A DNA stretch of 46,344 bases from Polaromonas sp. (GCA_028291985.1 JAQGNE010000092.1:1-46344), one strand, 5' to 3'; positions 8,707 to 18,218 are shown, counted from the stretch's first letter. The notes: a model not told the origin generated them from the letters alone. Translations and numbers: made by a program.

Positions 8707-11700
8707 CTAGCGCTTGCGCAAATCCAGCGTGAACGGAAACTCGCGGCTGGGATTCACCGCCGTCGCCTGCATTTTTCCAGCGGTATGCCCCATCCGGAAA
8801 AAGCGGCTCAAGCGCCGGCTTTCCGCCTCGTAAGAGTTGACAGGCAGCGTGTCATAGCTCAGCCCACCGGGGTGCGCCACGTGGTATTGGCAGCCGCCCA
8901 GCGAGCGCTCCATCCAGGTGTCCACAATGTCAAAGGTCAGCGGCGCATGCACGCCAATTGTGGGGTGCAGTGAAGACGGCGGGTTCCATGCCTTGTAGCG
9001 CACGCCGGCTACATATTCGCCTACCGTGCCGGTGTTTTGCAGCGGCAGTGCGCACCCGTTGACGGTGACGACATAGCGGTTGTCGTTCAGTCCGGTGACA
9101 TGCACCTCCACTCGCTCCAGCGACGAATCGACATAGCGCGCCGTGCCGGTGGACGACCCTTCCTCGCCCATCACATGCCACGGCTCCAGTGCGCTGCGCA
9201 GCGTCAGCTCGATGCTGTTGGCCTTGACTTGCCCGATCATCGGGAAGCGGAACTCCAGATGCGGCTCGAACCAGGCCATGTCAAACGGATAGCCGGCTTC
9301 ATTGAGCTCGGTCAGCACATCCTTGAAATCCATACGTACAAAGGACGGCAGCAAAAAGCGGTCATGCAGCTCGGTGCCCCAGCGCGTCATGCGACCGTGG
9401 TACGGCTTGTTCCAGAACCGCGCCACCAGCGCACGCAGCAGCAACTGCTGTGCAATGCTCATGCGGGCATGCGGCGGCATCTCGAAAGCACGAAGCTCCA
9501 GCAGGCCAAGGCGGCCGGTAGAAGAATCTGGCGAATACAGCTTGTCGATACAAAACTCGCTGCGGTGGGTGTTGCCGGTCACGTCCACCAGAATGTTGCG
9601 CAGCGTCCGGTCAACCAGCCACGGCGGCATGTCTGCGCCATGCTTTTCGCGGCTGGCCGCAATCTCCCGCATGGCGATTTCCAGTTCGTACAGCTGGTCG
9701 TTTCTGGCTTCGTCGATGCGCGGCGCCTGGCTGGTCGGGCCGATAAACATGCCCGAAAACAAATAACTCAGTGACGGGTGGTTGTGCCAATAGGCCACCA
9801 GGCTGGCCAGAACTTCAGGCTTGCGCAGGAAGGGACTGTCAGCGGGCGTTGCGCCGCCCAGCACAAAGTGGTTGCCGCCACCGGTGCCGGTGTGCCGCCC
9901 ATCGGTCATAAATTTTTCGGCCGACAAGCGGGTTTCATGGGCAATGCGGTACAAAAATTCGGTGTGCTCCACCAGCTCGCCCCAGTTATAGGCAGGGTGG
10001 ATGTTGACTTCGATCACGCCCGGGTCAGGCGTGACAGCCAGCATTTTCAGGCGTGGGTCGCGCGGCGGTGGATAGCCTTCCAGCACGATCTTCAGGGTCA
10101 GGGTCTGCGCGGTTGATTCAACCGCTGCCAGCAGGTCAAGGTAGTCTTCCAGCCGTTCCATCGGCGGCATGAAGATATAGAGAGCGCCTTTTTCGCCCTT
10201 GTCGCCGCCCTCGACGCGTGTCTTTCCCGCAGCCTTGGCGTCAGCTTCTTTCCTGGCCTTAGGCCCGTTCGCACGCTGCGGGTCGCGCACCTCGACGCAC
10301 AGGGCGGTGCGGGTCAGCCAGCCTGCAGACTCAAACGGTTGCGGCGCACGGCTTGCGGGCTCTTCATGCAGCTCGGCGGCTTGCGGCCCGGTAGAGGGCT
10401 GCAGCACACGCGGCGCTTCATGACGCGGCGGCACGCCCTGGTTCAGACGCGCCATGTACTGGGCCACCCGCTGCTCCGCACCGGTAGCCACCTTGGGCGA
10501 AGCCCCGCCGATGGGACTGGTCAGCGTGGGCACTGCGGCCGCGTTGTAGCGTGCAGCCAGGGCCGCAGCCGCCGGCAAGGCATCGCGCGGCGCAAACGGA
10601 TCAGACTCGATCATGTAGGGGTAATCGGTCTTGGACACCCAGGGCACCGAGTCCAGCGGCAACCGGTAGCCCATGGGTGAATCACCAGGCATCAGGTACA
10701 TGCGCTCGTCTCTAAAGAACCAGGGGCCGGTAGTCCATGCCGGGCCTGCCAGCGGTCGGTTTGAGCCGGGAATTGACTCGCGGGCCTTGAGCGGCAGCAC
10801 ATAGCCGACGACAGCATCCAGCCCCTGCATGAACACGCGCCGCAGTCGCTCGCGCTCCATCGCATCGTCCAGTCTTGAATCAAACGGATCGACATTTACC
10901 GGCAGCCGCCGCTCACGCCACAGGTAATACCACACGTCTTCAAAGCCCGGGGTGATGTAGTCGGGCTTCAGGCCCAGCTTGTCGGCCAGCGTGGCGGTAA
11001 AGCGCGCCGCATCCTCGGATGTGTAGTTGCATGGCTGGCGCTCGTCGGCAAACAGGGCCGGGTTATTCCAGACGGGCTGGCCGTCCTGGCGCCAGAAGAT
11101 GCTGAGCGCCCAGCGTGGCAATTGCTCCCCCGGGTACCACTTGCCCTGGCCGAAATGCAGGAAGCCGCCGTTGCCATATTCCGCGCGCAGTTTTTGCACC
11201 AGCTCGGTGGCGTAGCCGCGCTTGGTCGGGCCAAGCGCGTCGATGTTCCATTCGGCGGCGTCACGGTCGCTGGTAGCCACAAAAGTGGGCTCACCGCCCA
11301 TCGTCAGCCGCACATCTCCTTTGAGCAGGTCGCGGTCGACCGCCTCGCCCAGCGCCAGCACCTTTGCCCACTGGTCTTCGGTATAAGGCTTGGTAACGCG
11401 GGGCGATTCGTAGATGCGCTGCACACCCATGTGGTGTGAGAACTCGACTTCGGATTTATCAACGCCGCCTTCAATCGGCGCTGCGCTGGAGGGCTCTGGC
11501 GTGCAGGCCAGGGGAATATGGCCTTCGCCTGCCATCAGGCCCGAGGTTGGGTCCAGCCCCACCCAGCCCGCGCCCGGCAGAAAGACTTCGCACCAGGCGT
11601 GCAGGTCGGTGAAGTCTGTCTCGGCGCCGCTCGGACCATCTAGTGACCTGACGTCAGCTTTCAGCTGTATCAGGTAGCCCGACACAAAACGCGCCGCTAG

Positions 11701-12285
11701 GCCCAGGTGCCGGAACAGTTGCACCAGCAGCCAGCCGGTGTCGCGGCAGGAGCCGCAGGCCAGCGCCAGTGTTTCCTCGGGCGTCTGTACACCGGGCTCC
11801 ATGCGGATTGAATATTTGATGTCGGACTGCAGCCGCTGGTTGAGGCCGACCAGAAAGTCAATGGTTCGCCTGGGCGTCAGGTCGATTTTTTCGAGGTAAG
11901 CCTGGAGCAGCGGTGTCAGCGGCTCGGTCACGAGGTAGGGGGCCAGCTCTTTTGCCATCGGCGCCTCGTACGTAAACGGAAACTCCTCGGCTTTCGGCTC
12001 CAGGAAAAAGTCGAACGGGTTGAGCACCACCATGTCGACCACCATGTCCACCGTCACCTTGAATCCTTTTGTCGGCTGGTTGAAGACCAAGCGCGCCTGG
12101 TAATTGGCAAAGGGGTCCTGCTGCCAATTAATAAAGTGGTCAGGCGGCTCGATCTTGAGCGAATAGGAAAGGATCTGCGTGCGGCTGTGCGGAGCGGGGC
12201 GCAGACGGACGATCTGCGGTCCCAGGTTCACCAGGCGGTCGTATTGATAATGCGTAATGTGGCTGAGGGCTACATGAATGGACAA
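8707..12285 (-). CDS. Transglutaminase-DUF2126 large protein
   Basis: With a TTG start at 12285 this is a 1192-residue protein. It opens with a bacterial transglutaminase N-terminal domain (SIHVALSHITHYQYDR). A transglutaminase core follows with triad C180 (CGSCRD), H229 (DLHAW) and D245 (GLDPT), then the large DUF2126 region, which I judge to cover most of residues 300-1190. TTG was preferred because family homology begins exactly there. The frame stays open to an ATG at 12444, and the extra 53 residues look non-native. It is the first gene of the minus-strand ATP-grasp/Alpha-E cluster. A role in processing the product of the ATP-grasp partner is inferred from conserved gene company. Confidence 0.8.
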   Translation of the reverse strand: MSIHVALSHITHYQYDRLVNLGPQIVRLRPAPHSRTQILSYSLKIEPPDHFINWQQDPFANYQARLVFNQPTKGFKVTVDMVVDMVVLNPFDFFLEPKAEEFPFTYEAPMAKELAPYLVTEPLTPLLQAYLEKIDLTPRRTIDFLVGLNQRLQSDIKYSIRMEPGVQTPEETLALACGSCRDTGWLLVQLFRHLGLAARFVSGYLIQLKADVRSLDGPSGAETDFTDLHAWCEVFLPGAGWVGLDPTSGLMAGEGHIPLACTPEPSSAAPIEGGVDKSEVEFSHHMGVQRIYESPRVTKPYTEDQWAKVLALGEAVDRDLLKGDVRLTMGGEPTFVATSDRDAAEWNIDALGPTKRGYATELVQKLRAEYGNGGFLHFGQGKWYPGEQLPRWALSIFWRQDGQPVWNNPALFADERQPCNYTSEDAARFTATLADKLGLKPDYITPGFEDVWYYLWRERRLPVNVDPFDSRLDDAMERERLRRVFMQGLDAVVGYVLPLKARESIPGSNRPLAGPAWTTGPWFFRDERMYLMPGDSPMGYRLPLDSVPWVSKTDYPYMIESDPFAPRDALPAAAALAARYNAAAVPTLTSPIGGASPKVATGAEQRVAQYMARLNQGVPPRHEAPRVLQPSTGPQAAELHEEPASRAPQPFESAGWLTRTALCVEVRDPQRANGPKARKEADAKAAGKTRVEGGDKGEKGALYIFMPPMERLEDYLDLLAAVESTAQTLTLKIVLEGYPPPRDPRLKMLAVTPDPGVIEVNIHPAYNWGELVEHTEFLYRIAHETRLSAEKFMTDGRHTGTGGGNHFVLGGATPADSPFLRKPEVLASLVAYWHNHPSLSYLFSGMFIGPTSQAPRIDEARNDQLYELEIAMREIAASREKHGADMPPWLVDRTLRNILVDVTGNTHRSEFCIDKLYSPDSSTGRLGLLELRAFEMPPHARMSIAQQLLLRALVARFWNKPYHGRMTRWGTELHDRFLLPSFVRMDFKDVLTELNEAGYPFDMAWFEPHLEFRFPMIGQVKANSIELTLRSALEPWHVMGEEGSSTGTARYVDSSLERVEVHVTGLNDNRYVVTVNGCALPLQNTGTVGEYVAGVRYKAWNPPSSLHPTIGVHAPLTFDIVDTWMERSLGGCQYHVAHPGGLSYDTLPVNSYEAESRRLSRFFRMGHTAGKMQATAVNPSREFPFTLDLRKR

Positions 12286-12687
12286 GGCGATCTCACTTTT
12301 GGAAAGGGGCAGTGGCGAGCGGGCCGCTAAGGCCTGTAACCCGGGTAAATCCAGCTGTCGGGCATCTTGAAGTAGCTTACTCTCTGTTCGGTACGATGCT
12401 GTTGCTTGGGCTTGATGAGGTGTTGACCGCTCCCGCCGGTGCATTGACCTGCTCCGCTTTTGCGCTGGCCCTTCGATACCTTCCCTTCGATACCTCAGGA
12501 CGAACGGGAAAAGCTTGAGACATCACCTGGCGGCATCTGTAGCAGGACGAAAGGGGACCCGAAACTTCACAGGTCGAATAGGTAGCAAGAGTCAAGCCAG
12601 CAGCAGGCAAACGCAGTTGTCATATGGCAGGCCGATGCGGCAGGGGCCAACAAGAGCAGCAGCAAAAAGACAAGGTGGGAGGGGCCA
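12286..12687. other. Intergenic region between divergent transglutaminase-DUF2126 and comEC genes
   Basis: About 400 bases separate the TTG start at 12285 from the comEC GTG. I see no convincing gene here; small frames translate a repeat-like stretch. The region holds the palindromic repeat at 12469-12508 and the comEC ribosome binding site (GGAGGGG at 12678-12684). Promoters for both genes presumably lie here, but I could not pick a clear -35/-10 pair. Confidence 0.6.
12469..12508. repeat. REP-like element with duplicated CCTTCGATACC
   Basis: CCCTTCGATACCT occurs twice in tandem (from 12469 and 12483), followed by CAGGACGAACGG. The layout resembles the widespread proteobacterial element whose ends read CCCTTCGA and CGAACGG. 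It lies in the divergent comEC region and is not coding. Confidence 0.5.
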
Positions 12688-15399
12688 GTGGACAGTAGCG
12701 GTTCGTTGCCAGCAGGTGCGCTTTACCCGGCGACCGGGCACTTGCCATGCCTGCGCGCCGGTAGTTCGGCTGGTGTCAAGCTGCTGGCGGCATGGGCGGG
12801 TTTCACGGCCGGCGTTGCGTGGCAACTGCAGCAACCCACGCTTGGTATGCCCTGGACCGACGGCGCAGGTGCTGCATCAACGGCTGGCGCAAGCTTGCTG
12901 GCTTTCAGCCTTCTTGCCCTGGCCGGCCTATTGGTTGTGCGCCGCCAGGGCAGTGACCTCAACACTGGCCCCCTGACGCCGCTGCTGAGGGCTCTGGTAG
13001 TGGCGCTGGTTTTTGCGGGCGCTGTCGCCACGGGTTTCGGGCTGACCGCTGCCCGCTCGCAACGCTTTCAGCAAACCGCCCTGCAGCCCGCGTTGGAGGG
13101 CAAGGACATCCAGGTGACCGGTCGGGTGTCGGCCATGCCGCAAGTCGGGGAAGACGGCCTGCGGTTTCGTTTCGAAGTCGAATCGGCACAGCTTGACGGT
13201 CGACCTGTCACGCTGCCGCCCAGGTTGTTCTTGGGGTGGTATTCGGGCTTCGGTGCCCGAACCGGCAGCCGGCAGTCCGCAAGCGCTGTGCCGGTTGCCG
13301 AGGCGCCTGACCTGGGCGCTGCTGATTTGCCGGACTATCTGCCAGAGTTGCAGCGTCAGCCGCAAAACCTGCGCGCGGGTGAGCGTTGGTCGATGACGGT
13401 ACGCCTGAAAGCGCCGCACGGCAACAGCAACCCCCACGGCTATGACTATGAGCTCTGGCTTTGGGAGCAAGGCCTGCAGGCGACCGGCTATGTCAGGGCC
13501 GGCCCCCGCGATGCACCACCTGTCAACATCGCAAACAGCTGGGCGTACCCGGTGGAAAGAGCTCGTCAGGCAGCGCGCGAAGCGATTGCCGACAGGGTGC
13601 AGGACCGGCAGCTTGCCGGCGTGATCGCCGCGCTGGTGACCGGCGACCAGAACGCCATCGACAGGGCTGACTGGGATGTGTTTCGGGCCACTGGTGTTGC
13701 GCACCTGATGAGTATTTCCGGCCTGCACATAACCATGTTTGCCTGGCTCGCTTCGCATCTGCTGGCAGCGCTGTGGCGGCGCTCGGCCAGCGTCACGCCG
13801 CGGCTTTGCCTGGCCTGGCCGGCTTGCAAGGCCGGCGCCTGGGGCGGGCTGCTGCTGGCAGCTGCCTATGCGCTTTTTTCAGGCTGGGGTGTGCCAGCAC
13901 AGCGCACGGTGTGGATGCTGGGGACAGTGGTGTTGCTGCGCCAGGGCGCGCGGCAGTGGCCCTGGCCGGTGGTATGGCTGCTGGCCATGCTGGTGGTCGT
14001 GGTGCTGGATCCGTGGGCGCTCATGCAGGCCGGGTTCTGGCTGTCGTTTGTGGCTGTTGGTGTGCTGTTTGCTACTGATTCGGGAGCTGATACCCATGAT
14101 ACCCATTGGGCTCAGGGCATTTTTCATGCAAATTCTTTGATAAAGCGGCTGCTGATGCCGCTGCTGGCCATGTTGCAGGGCTTGCGCCGGATGGCGCGCG
14201 AACAATGGGTCGTCACGCTAGCGCTTACGCCGCTGTCGCTGCTGCTGTTCAATCAGGTCTCGCTGGTGGGCTTGCTGGCCAACGCGCTGGCGATTCCCTG
14301 GGTGACGCTGGTGGTGACGCCGCTGGCGATGCTGGGTGTGCTGTGGCCGCCGCTGTGGGATGTCGCGGCCTGGGGTGTCGGCTTGCTGGCCGTGTTTTTG
14401 CAGGGGCTGGCGCGTCTGCCGGCTGCGTCCATCAGCCTGCCGGCCGCGCCCTGGGGCTTTGCCGTGGCGGGCATTGCGGGCGGTGCGCTGCTGGCCATGC
14501 GACTGCCCTGGACCTGGCGCCTGTTGGGGCTGCCGCTGATGTTGCCGGTGCTGCTGTGGCAGCCGCTGCGGCCGGCAACCGGGCACTTTGATGTGCTGGG
14601 CGCAGATGTTGGCCAGGGCAACGCGGTGCTGGTGCGCACCGCTACGCACAGCCTGCTGTATGACAGCGGGCCAAAGTTTTCGCGCGAGAGCGATGCGGGA
14701 AACCGTGTGCTGGTTCCGCTGCTGCGGGCCCTGGGCGAGCGGCTCGATGTGCTGATGCTCAGCCACCGCGACGCCGACCATATTGGCGGCGCCCCTGCCA
14801 TACTCGCCATGCAGCCTCAGGCGCAGCTGATCAGCTCGATAGAAGACAGCCACGAGCTGCAGGCGCTGCGCCGGTCTGCAGGCTGCGTGGCAGGCCAGAA
14901 GTGGCGCTGGGATGGCGTCGACTTCGAGGTGCTGCATCCGGCTGCGGCTGACTACGCCGGGGGTGGCAAGTCCAACACCTTGAGCTGCGTGCTGAGAATA
15001 TCGAACGGCGCCCAAACCGCCTTGCTGGCGGGCGACCTGGAGGCGGCGCAGGAGGCACGCCTGGTGGCCGATGCGCAGAGCGTGCCCAAGCTCAGGGCCG
15101 ACTTTCTGCTGGTGCCGCATCACGGCAGCAAAACATCGTCAAGCGCTGCTTTTCTGGATGCGGTGCAACCCCGGCATGCGCTGGCGCAATCGGGCTATCG
15201 AAACCGTTTTGGCCACCCGGCGCCGTCGGTGATGGATCGCTACCGCGAGCGCTCTGTTCAAGTCGTGTCCTCACCCAGTTGCGGGGCTGCCAGCTGGCGC
15301 AGCGAAAGCCCGCAGGCCATCAGCTGTCAACGCCAGAAAGCTATGCGCTACTGGCACCACACCGCAGCATCCAATGAAGTAGCCCAAACCGCGCGGTAA
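12688..15399 (+). CDS. comEC: ComEC/Rec2 DNA-uptake channel protein
   Basis: This 903-residue inner-membrane protein would move transforming single-stranded DNA across the membrane. It has the ComEC order: N-terminal DUF4131-type region with membrane segments and an OB-like part (about 1-260), the Competence multi-helix channel (about 290-620) and a C-terminal metallo-beta-lactamase-like domain (from about 632) with H693-x-D695-x-D697-H698 in SHRDADHIGG. The GTG start at 12688 is preceded by GGAGGGG. A dispersed-repeat copy (14071-14132) encodes the segment around ATDSGADTHD within the channel region and keeps the frame. The extreme C-terminus may hold two degenerate copies. No other competence genes are in view. 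Confidence 0.9.
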   Translation: MDSSGSLPAGALYPATGHLPCLRAGSSAGVKLLAAWAGFTAGVAWQLQQPTLGMPWTDGAGAASTAGASLLAFSLLALAGLLVVRRQGSDLNTGPLTPLLRALVVALVFAGAVATGFGLTAARSQRFQQTALQPALEGKDIQVTGRVSAMPQVGEDGLRFRFEVESAQLDGRPVTLPPRLFLGWYSGFGARTGSRQSASAVPVAEAPDLGAADLPDYLPELQRQPQNLRAGERWSMTVRLKAPHGNSNPHGYDYELWLWEQGLQATGYVRAGPRDAPPVNIANSWAYPVERARQAAREAIADRVQDRQLAGVIAALVTGDQNAIDRADWDVFRATGVAHLMSISGLHITMFAWLASHLLAALWRRSASVTPRLCLAWPACKAGAWGGLLLAAAYALFSGWGVPAQRTVWMLGTVVLLRQGARQWPWPVVWLLAMLVVVVLDPWALMQAGFWLSFVAVGVLFATDSGADTHDTHWAQGIFHANSLIKRLLMPLLAMLQGLRRMAREQWVVTLALTPLSLLLFNQVSLVGLLANALAIPWVTLVVTPLAMLGVLWPPLWDVAAWGVGLLAVFLQGLARLPAASISLPAAPWGFAVAGIAGGALLAMRLPWTWRLLGLPLMLPVLLWQPLRPATGHFDVLGADVGQGNAVLVRTATHSLLYDSGPKFSRESDAGNRVLVPLLRALGERLDVLMLSHRDADHIGGAPAILAMQPQAQLISSIEDSHELQALRRSAGCVAGQKWRWDGVDFEVLHPAAADYAGGGKSNTLSCVLRISNGAQTALLAGDLEAAQEARLVADAQSVPKLRADFLLVPHHGSKTSSSAAFLDAVQPRHALAQSGYRNRFGHPAPSVMDRYRERSVQVVSSPSCGAASWRSESPQAISCQRQKAMRYWHHTAASNEVAQTAR
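14071..14132 (+). repeat. Dispersed two-stem repeat, copy 2 (inside comEC)
   Basis: Blocks in order are GCTACTGATTCGGG, AGCTGATA, 13 bases containing CCCATGATACCCA, TTGGGCT, then CAGGGCATTTTT. It aligns without gaps to copy 7 at 33164 (shared AGCTGATA, TTGGGCT and CATTTTT). It is translated in frame within comEC as a polar stretch (DSGADTHDTHWAQG) between membrane segments and is more AT-rich than its surroundings. Confidence 0.85.
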
Positions 15400-15569
15400 G
15401 GCAGCATGGCTATGGGCGTGGCCGAGAATAAAAAAGCGTTGCTGCGCCAGGCTGTGGCGCATTACTTGCTAAGCTAGAGGCATAACAACGATGGCTGGTC
15501 TGGACGGCCCGGATGTCGGGGATGACGCCACGACCGACGGTTTAGACGGCAGATGGAGATAACAAGCTC

Positions 15570-17078
15570 ATGAAACCCATGTTCGACGAAATGAATGTAT
15601 CCGCAGGCAACGTGCGGCAACATTACCAGGGCTACCACGAGTGGCTGTCCCGGCAGCCCGAAAACGTGATGCAGGCACGGCGCGCCGAGGCAGAGATGAT
15701 CTTTCGCCGGGTCGGCATCACTTTCGCGGTGTACGGCGCCAAGGACGAGGATGGCTCCGGCACCGAGCGCCTCATTCCCTTTGACCTGATTCCTCGCATC
15801 ATTCCGGCCCACGAGTGGGCGGATATGGAAAATGGCCTGATCCAGCGGGTCACTGCCCTGAACCGCTTCATCCACGATGTGTATCACGGCCAGGAAATCC
15901 TGAAGGCAGGCGTCATTCCGTCGGAGCAGATTTTTCAAAACGCCCAGTTCCGCCCTGAAATGATGGGTGTGGATGTGCCGGGAAATATCTACTCGCATAT
16001 CAGCGGCATCGACATCGTGCGCGCCCCCGACGCCACGGGCGCTGGCGAGTACTACGTGCTCGAAGACAACCTGCGTGTTCCCAGCGGCGTGAGCTACATG
16101 CTGGAAGACCGCAAGATGATGATGCGGCTTTTCCCCGACCTGTTCAGCGCAAATCGCGTGGCCCCGGTTGCGCACTATCCCGACCTGCTGCTGGAAACCC
16201 TTCGCGCGTCTGCACCGCCTGCCACGGCTGATCCCACAGTGGTGGTGTTGACTCCCGGCATGTACAACTCGGCCTATTTCGAGCACGCCTTTCTGGCGCA
16301 GCAAATGGGCGTCGAGCTGGTCGAAGGGCAGGATCTTTTCGTCAAGGACAACTTCGTCTACATGCGCACCACGCGCGGCCCCAGGCGGGTTGATGTGATC
16401 TACCGGCGGGTGGATGACGATTTTCTTGATCCGCTGGCCTTCCGCCCAACGTCAACGCTGGGTTGCGCCGGCCTGCTCAATGTGTACCGCAGCGGCAATG
16501 TCGCACTGTGCAACGCCATCGGCACCGGCGTGGCAGACGACAAGTCGATCTACCCCTATGTGCCCAAGATGATCGAGTTTTATCTGGGCGAAAAACCCAT
16601 CCTGAAAAACGTGCCCACCTACATGTGCCGTAACAAGGAAGACCTGAACTACACCCTGGCCAACTTGAAGGATCTGGTTGTGAAGGAGGTGCATGGGGCG
16701 GGTGGCTACGGCATGCTGGTGGGCCCGGCGTCGACAACTGCCGAGATTGAGGAGTTTCGTGCCGCCCTTCTGGCAAACCCGGCGGGCTACATCGCCCAGC
16801 CCACGCTCAGCCTGTCAACCTGCCCGACCTACGTCGAAAGCGGCGTTGCGCCGCGCCATATCGATTTGCGGCCGTTTGTGCTGAGCGGCAAGCAAGTACA
16901 GATGGTGCCCGGCGGGCTGACGCGCGTAGCCTTGAAGGACGGCTCGCTGGTGGTCAACTCATCCCAGGGAGGCGGCACCAAGGACACTTGGATTCTGGAG
17001 GCCGACATGCCCGTGATGCAATCCCAGTCGCAATCCCAAGGTCAGTCGCAAGGTCAGTCGCAAACATCCGGCGTTTGA
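15570..17078 (+). CDS. Circularly permuted ATP-grasp protein (stand-alone)
   Basis: This 502-residue cytoplasmic protein of the CP_ATPgrasp family matches the N-terminal half of the 957-residue fusion in cluster 1 (EHAFLAQQMG, LVEGQDLFVKD, YRRVDDDFLDPLAFRP). It starts at ATG 15570 after GGAGATAAC. It is predicted to activate a carboxylate with ATP and join it to an amine, but the substrate is unknown. The C-terminus ends in a Ser/Gln/Gly-rich tail coded by short tandem DNA repeats (17040-17063). The Alpha-E gene follows 17 bp later with its own AAGGA site, so the two are co-transcribed. Confidence 0.88.
   Translation: MKPMFDEMNVSAGNVRQHYQGYHEWLSRQPENVMQARRAEAEMIFRRVGITFAVYGAKDEDGSGTERLIPFDLIPRIIPAHEWADMENGLIQRVTALNRFIHDVYHGQEILKAGVIPSEQIFQNAQFRPEMMGVDVPGNIYSHISGIDIVRAPDATGAGEYYVLEDNLRVPSGVSYMLEDRKMMMRLFPDLFSANRVAPVAHYPDLLLETLRASAPPATADPTVVVLTPGMYNSAYFEHAFLAQQMGVELVEGQDLFVKDNFVYMRTTRGPRRVDVIYRRVDDDFLDPLAFRPTSTLGCAGLLNVYRSGNVALCNAIGTGVADDKSIYPYVPKMIEFYLGEKPILKNVPTYMCRNKEDLNYTLANLKDLVVKEVHGAGGYGMLVGPASTTAEIEEFRAALLANPAGYIAQPTLSLSTCPTYVESGVAPRHIDLRPFVLSGKQVQMVPGGLTRVALKDGSLVVNSSQGGGTKDTWILEADMPVMQSQSQSQGQSQGQSQTSGV
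17040..17063 (+). repeat. 12-bp tandem repeat at the end of the ATP-grasp gene
   Basis: GGTCAGTCGCAA occurs twice back to back, preceded by imperfect CAGTCGCAATCC units. It codes for the Gln-Ser/Gly-Gln tail. The unit is a multiple of 3, so copy-number change would alter tail length without a frameshift. Confidence 0.8.
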
Positions 17079-17095
17079 GTCCAAGGAAAAAACAA

Positions 17096-18058
17096 ATGCT
17101 CTCCAGAACCGCTGACCACCTTTTTTGGATGTCCCGCTACACGGAGCGGGCCGAAAACACCGCTCGTATGCTGGATGTCAACTACCAGACATCGCTGCTG
17201 CCGCAATCAGCTGCGGTGGCCCAGGTTGGCTGGGAAGGCCTGCTCAGCATCAGCGAGCTCAAGCCTGCGTTTGCCGCACGTTATGGCCAGGAAGTGCGCC
17301 AGCGCGACGTGATGGACTTCATGGTGCGGGACGAGAAAAATTCGTCCAGCATCATCTCCTGCCTGAAAAATGCGCGTGAGAACGCCCGTGCCGTGCGCGG
17401 CACGCTCACCACCGAAGTATGGGAAACCCAGAACCAGACCTATCTTGAAATCATCCGCATGCTGCGTGAGGGTGACTTTGAACGCGACCCGGGGCAGTTC
17501 TTCGAATGGGTTAAATTTCGCTCGCACCTGTCGCGCGGCGTGACGCTGGGCACCATGCTGCAGGATGAGGCCTTTCACTTTCTGCGGCTCGGCACATTTC
17601 TGGAGCGGGCAGACAACACCGCCCGCCTGGTTGATGTGAAATTTCACGCCGTGCAAAGCGACTTTTTCGGCGCCGCCAGCGAGAAAGACCAGGAATATGA
17701 TTTTTATCACTGGAGCGCCATCCTGCGAAGTGTTTCGGGTTTTGAGGTCTACCGCAAGGTGTACCGTGATGTCATCAAGCCGGAGCGGGTTGCCGAGCTG
17801 TTGATACTGCGGGCCGACATGCCGCGCTCGTTGCTGGGCTGCCTCAATGAGGTGATCAGCAACCTCGCGCTCATCACCAGCAACCCGCTAAGCGAAACGC
17901 AGCGCCGCGCCGGCAAGCTGCGCGCCGATCTGCAATACGCGCGTATCGACGAAATCCTGGCAACCGGCCTGCATGCCTTTCTCACGCAGTTTCTCGACCG
18001 CGTGAACGAGCTGGGCGCGCATATCAGCCGAGAATTTCTGGTGCCAGCAACCAGTTGA
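17096..18058 (+). CDS. Alpha-E domain protein
   Basis: This 320-residue all-helical Alpha-E protein opens with MLSRTADHLFWMSRYTERAE, the hallmark of the family. The ATG at 17096 follows an AAGGA site at 17083-17087; longer in-frame versions run into the upstream gene. Alpha-E proteins have no known chemistry and nearly always accompany circularly permuted ATP-grasp ligases and transglutaminases, as here. The family is thought to act as a partner or catalytic helper in amide-bond formation. It is the stand-alone counterpart of the C-terminal third of the fusion in cluster 1. Confidence 0.9.
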   Translation: MLSRTADHLFWMSRYTERAENTARMLDVNYQTSLLPQSAAVAQVGWEGLLSISELKPAFAARYGQEVRQRDVMDFMVRDEKNSSSIISCLKNARENARAVRGTLTTEVWETQNQTYLEIIRMLREGDFERDPGQFFEWVKFRSHLSRGVTLGTMLQDEAFHFLRLGTFLERADNTARLVDVKFHAVQSDFFGAASEKDQEYDFYHWSAILRSVSGFEVYRKVYRDVIKPERVAELLILRADMPRSLLGCLNEVISNLALITSNPLSETQRRAGKLRADLQYARIDEILATGLHAFLTQFLDRVNELGAHISREFLVPATS

Positions 18059-18117
18059 GGTATAGCTTGACGCCTCCAGTACAGGGTACGAACTGGGCAA
18101 CTGTGGGGACTCTTCTT

Positions 18118-18215
18118 TTACCAAGCAGGGGCCGCGGGACTGGCTTTGCCAGACCGCAGGCGCGGCGGCTCCCTCGGGGGGCAGGGCGCAACATGAAGTG
18201 CGCAACCGTGGGGGC
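18118..18215. repeat. GC-rich palindromic intergenic element
   Basis: This stretch between the Alpha-E and transglutaminase genes is built of short hairpins: TGGC-TTT-GCCA at 18141-18151, GCGCA-N8-TGCGC at 18186-18203, and a CCCTCGGGGGG run between them. It ends in GTGGGGGCTCC, directly before the ATG, so the next gene's ribosome-binding region lies inside the element. It resembles GC-rich dispersed elements of Comamonadaceae chromosomes; that is recalled, not searched. Confidence 0.5.
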
Positions 18216-18218
18216 TCC

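Noticed and set aside
12377..12610. 77-codon minus-strand frame in the comEC divergent region
   Set aside because: Its core is translated REP-like repeat; no ribosome site and no homology signal.
14218..15123. 301-codon open frame opposite comEC
   Set aside because: Gln/His/Arg-rich translation with no motif; explained by the codon bias of comEC on the other strand.
15310..15410. Degenerate repeat-like pieces at the 3' end of comEC
   Set aside because: TTGGGCTAC and AGCTTTCTGGCG fragments occur on the minus strand, but spacing differs from the model by about 3 bases.
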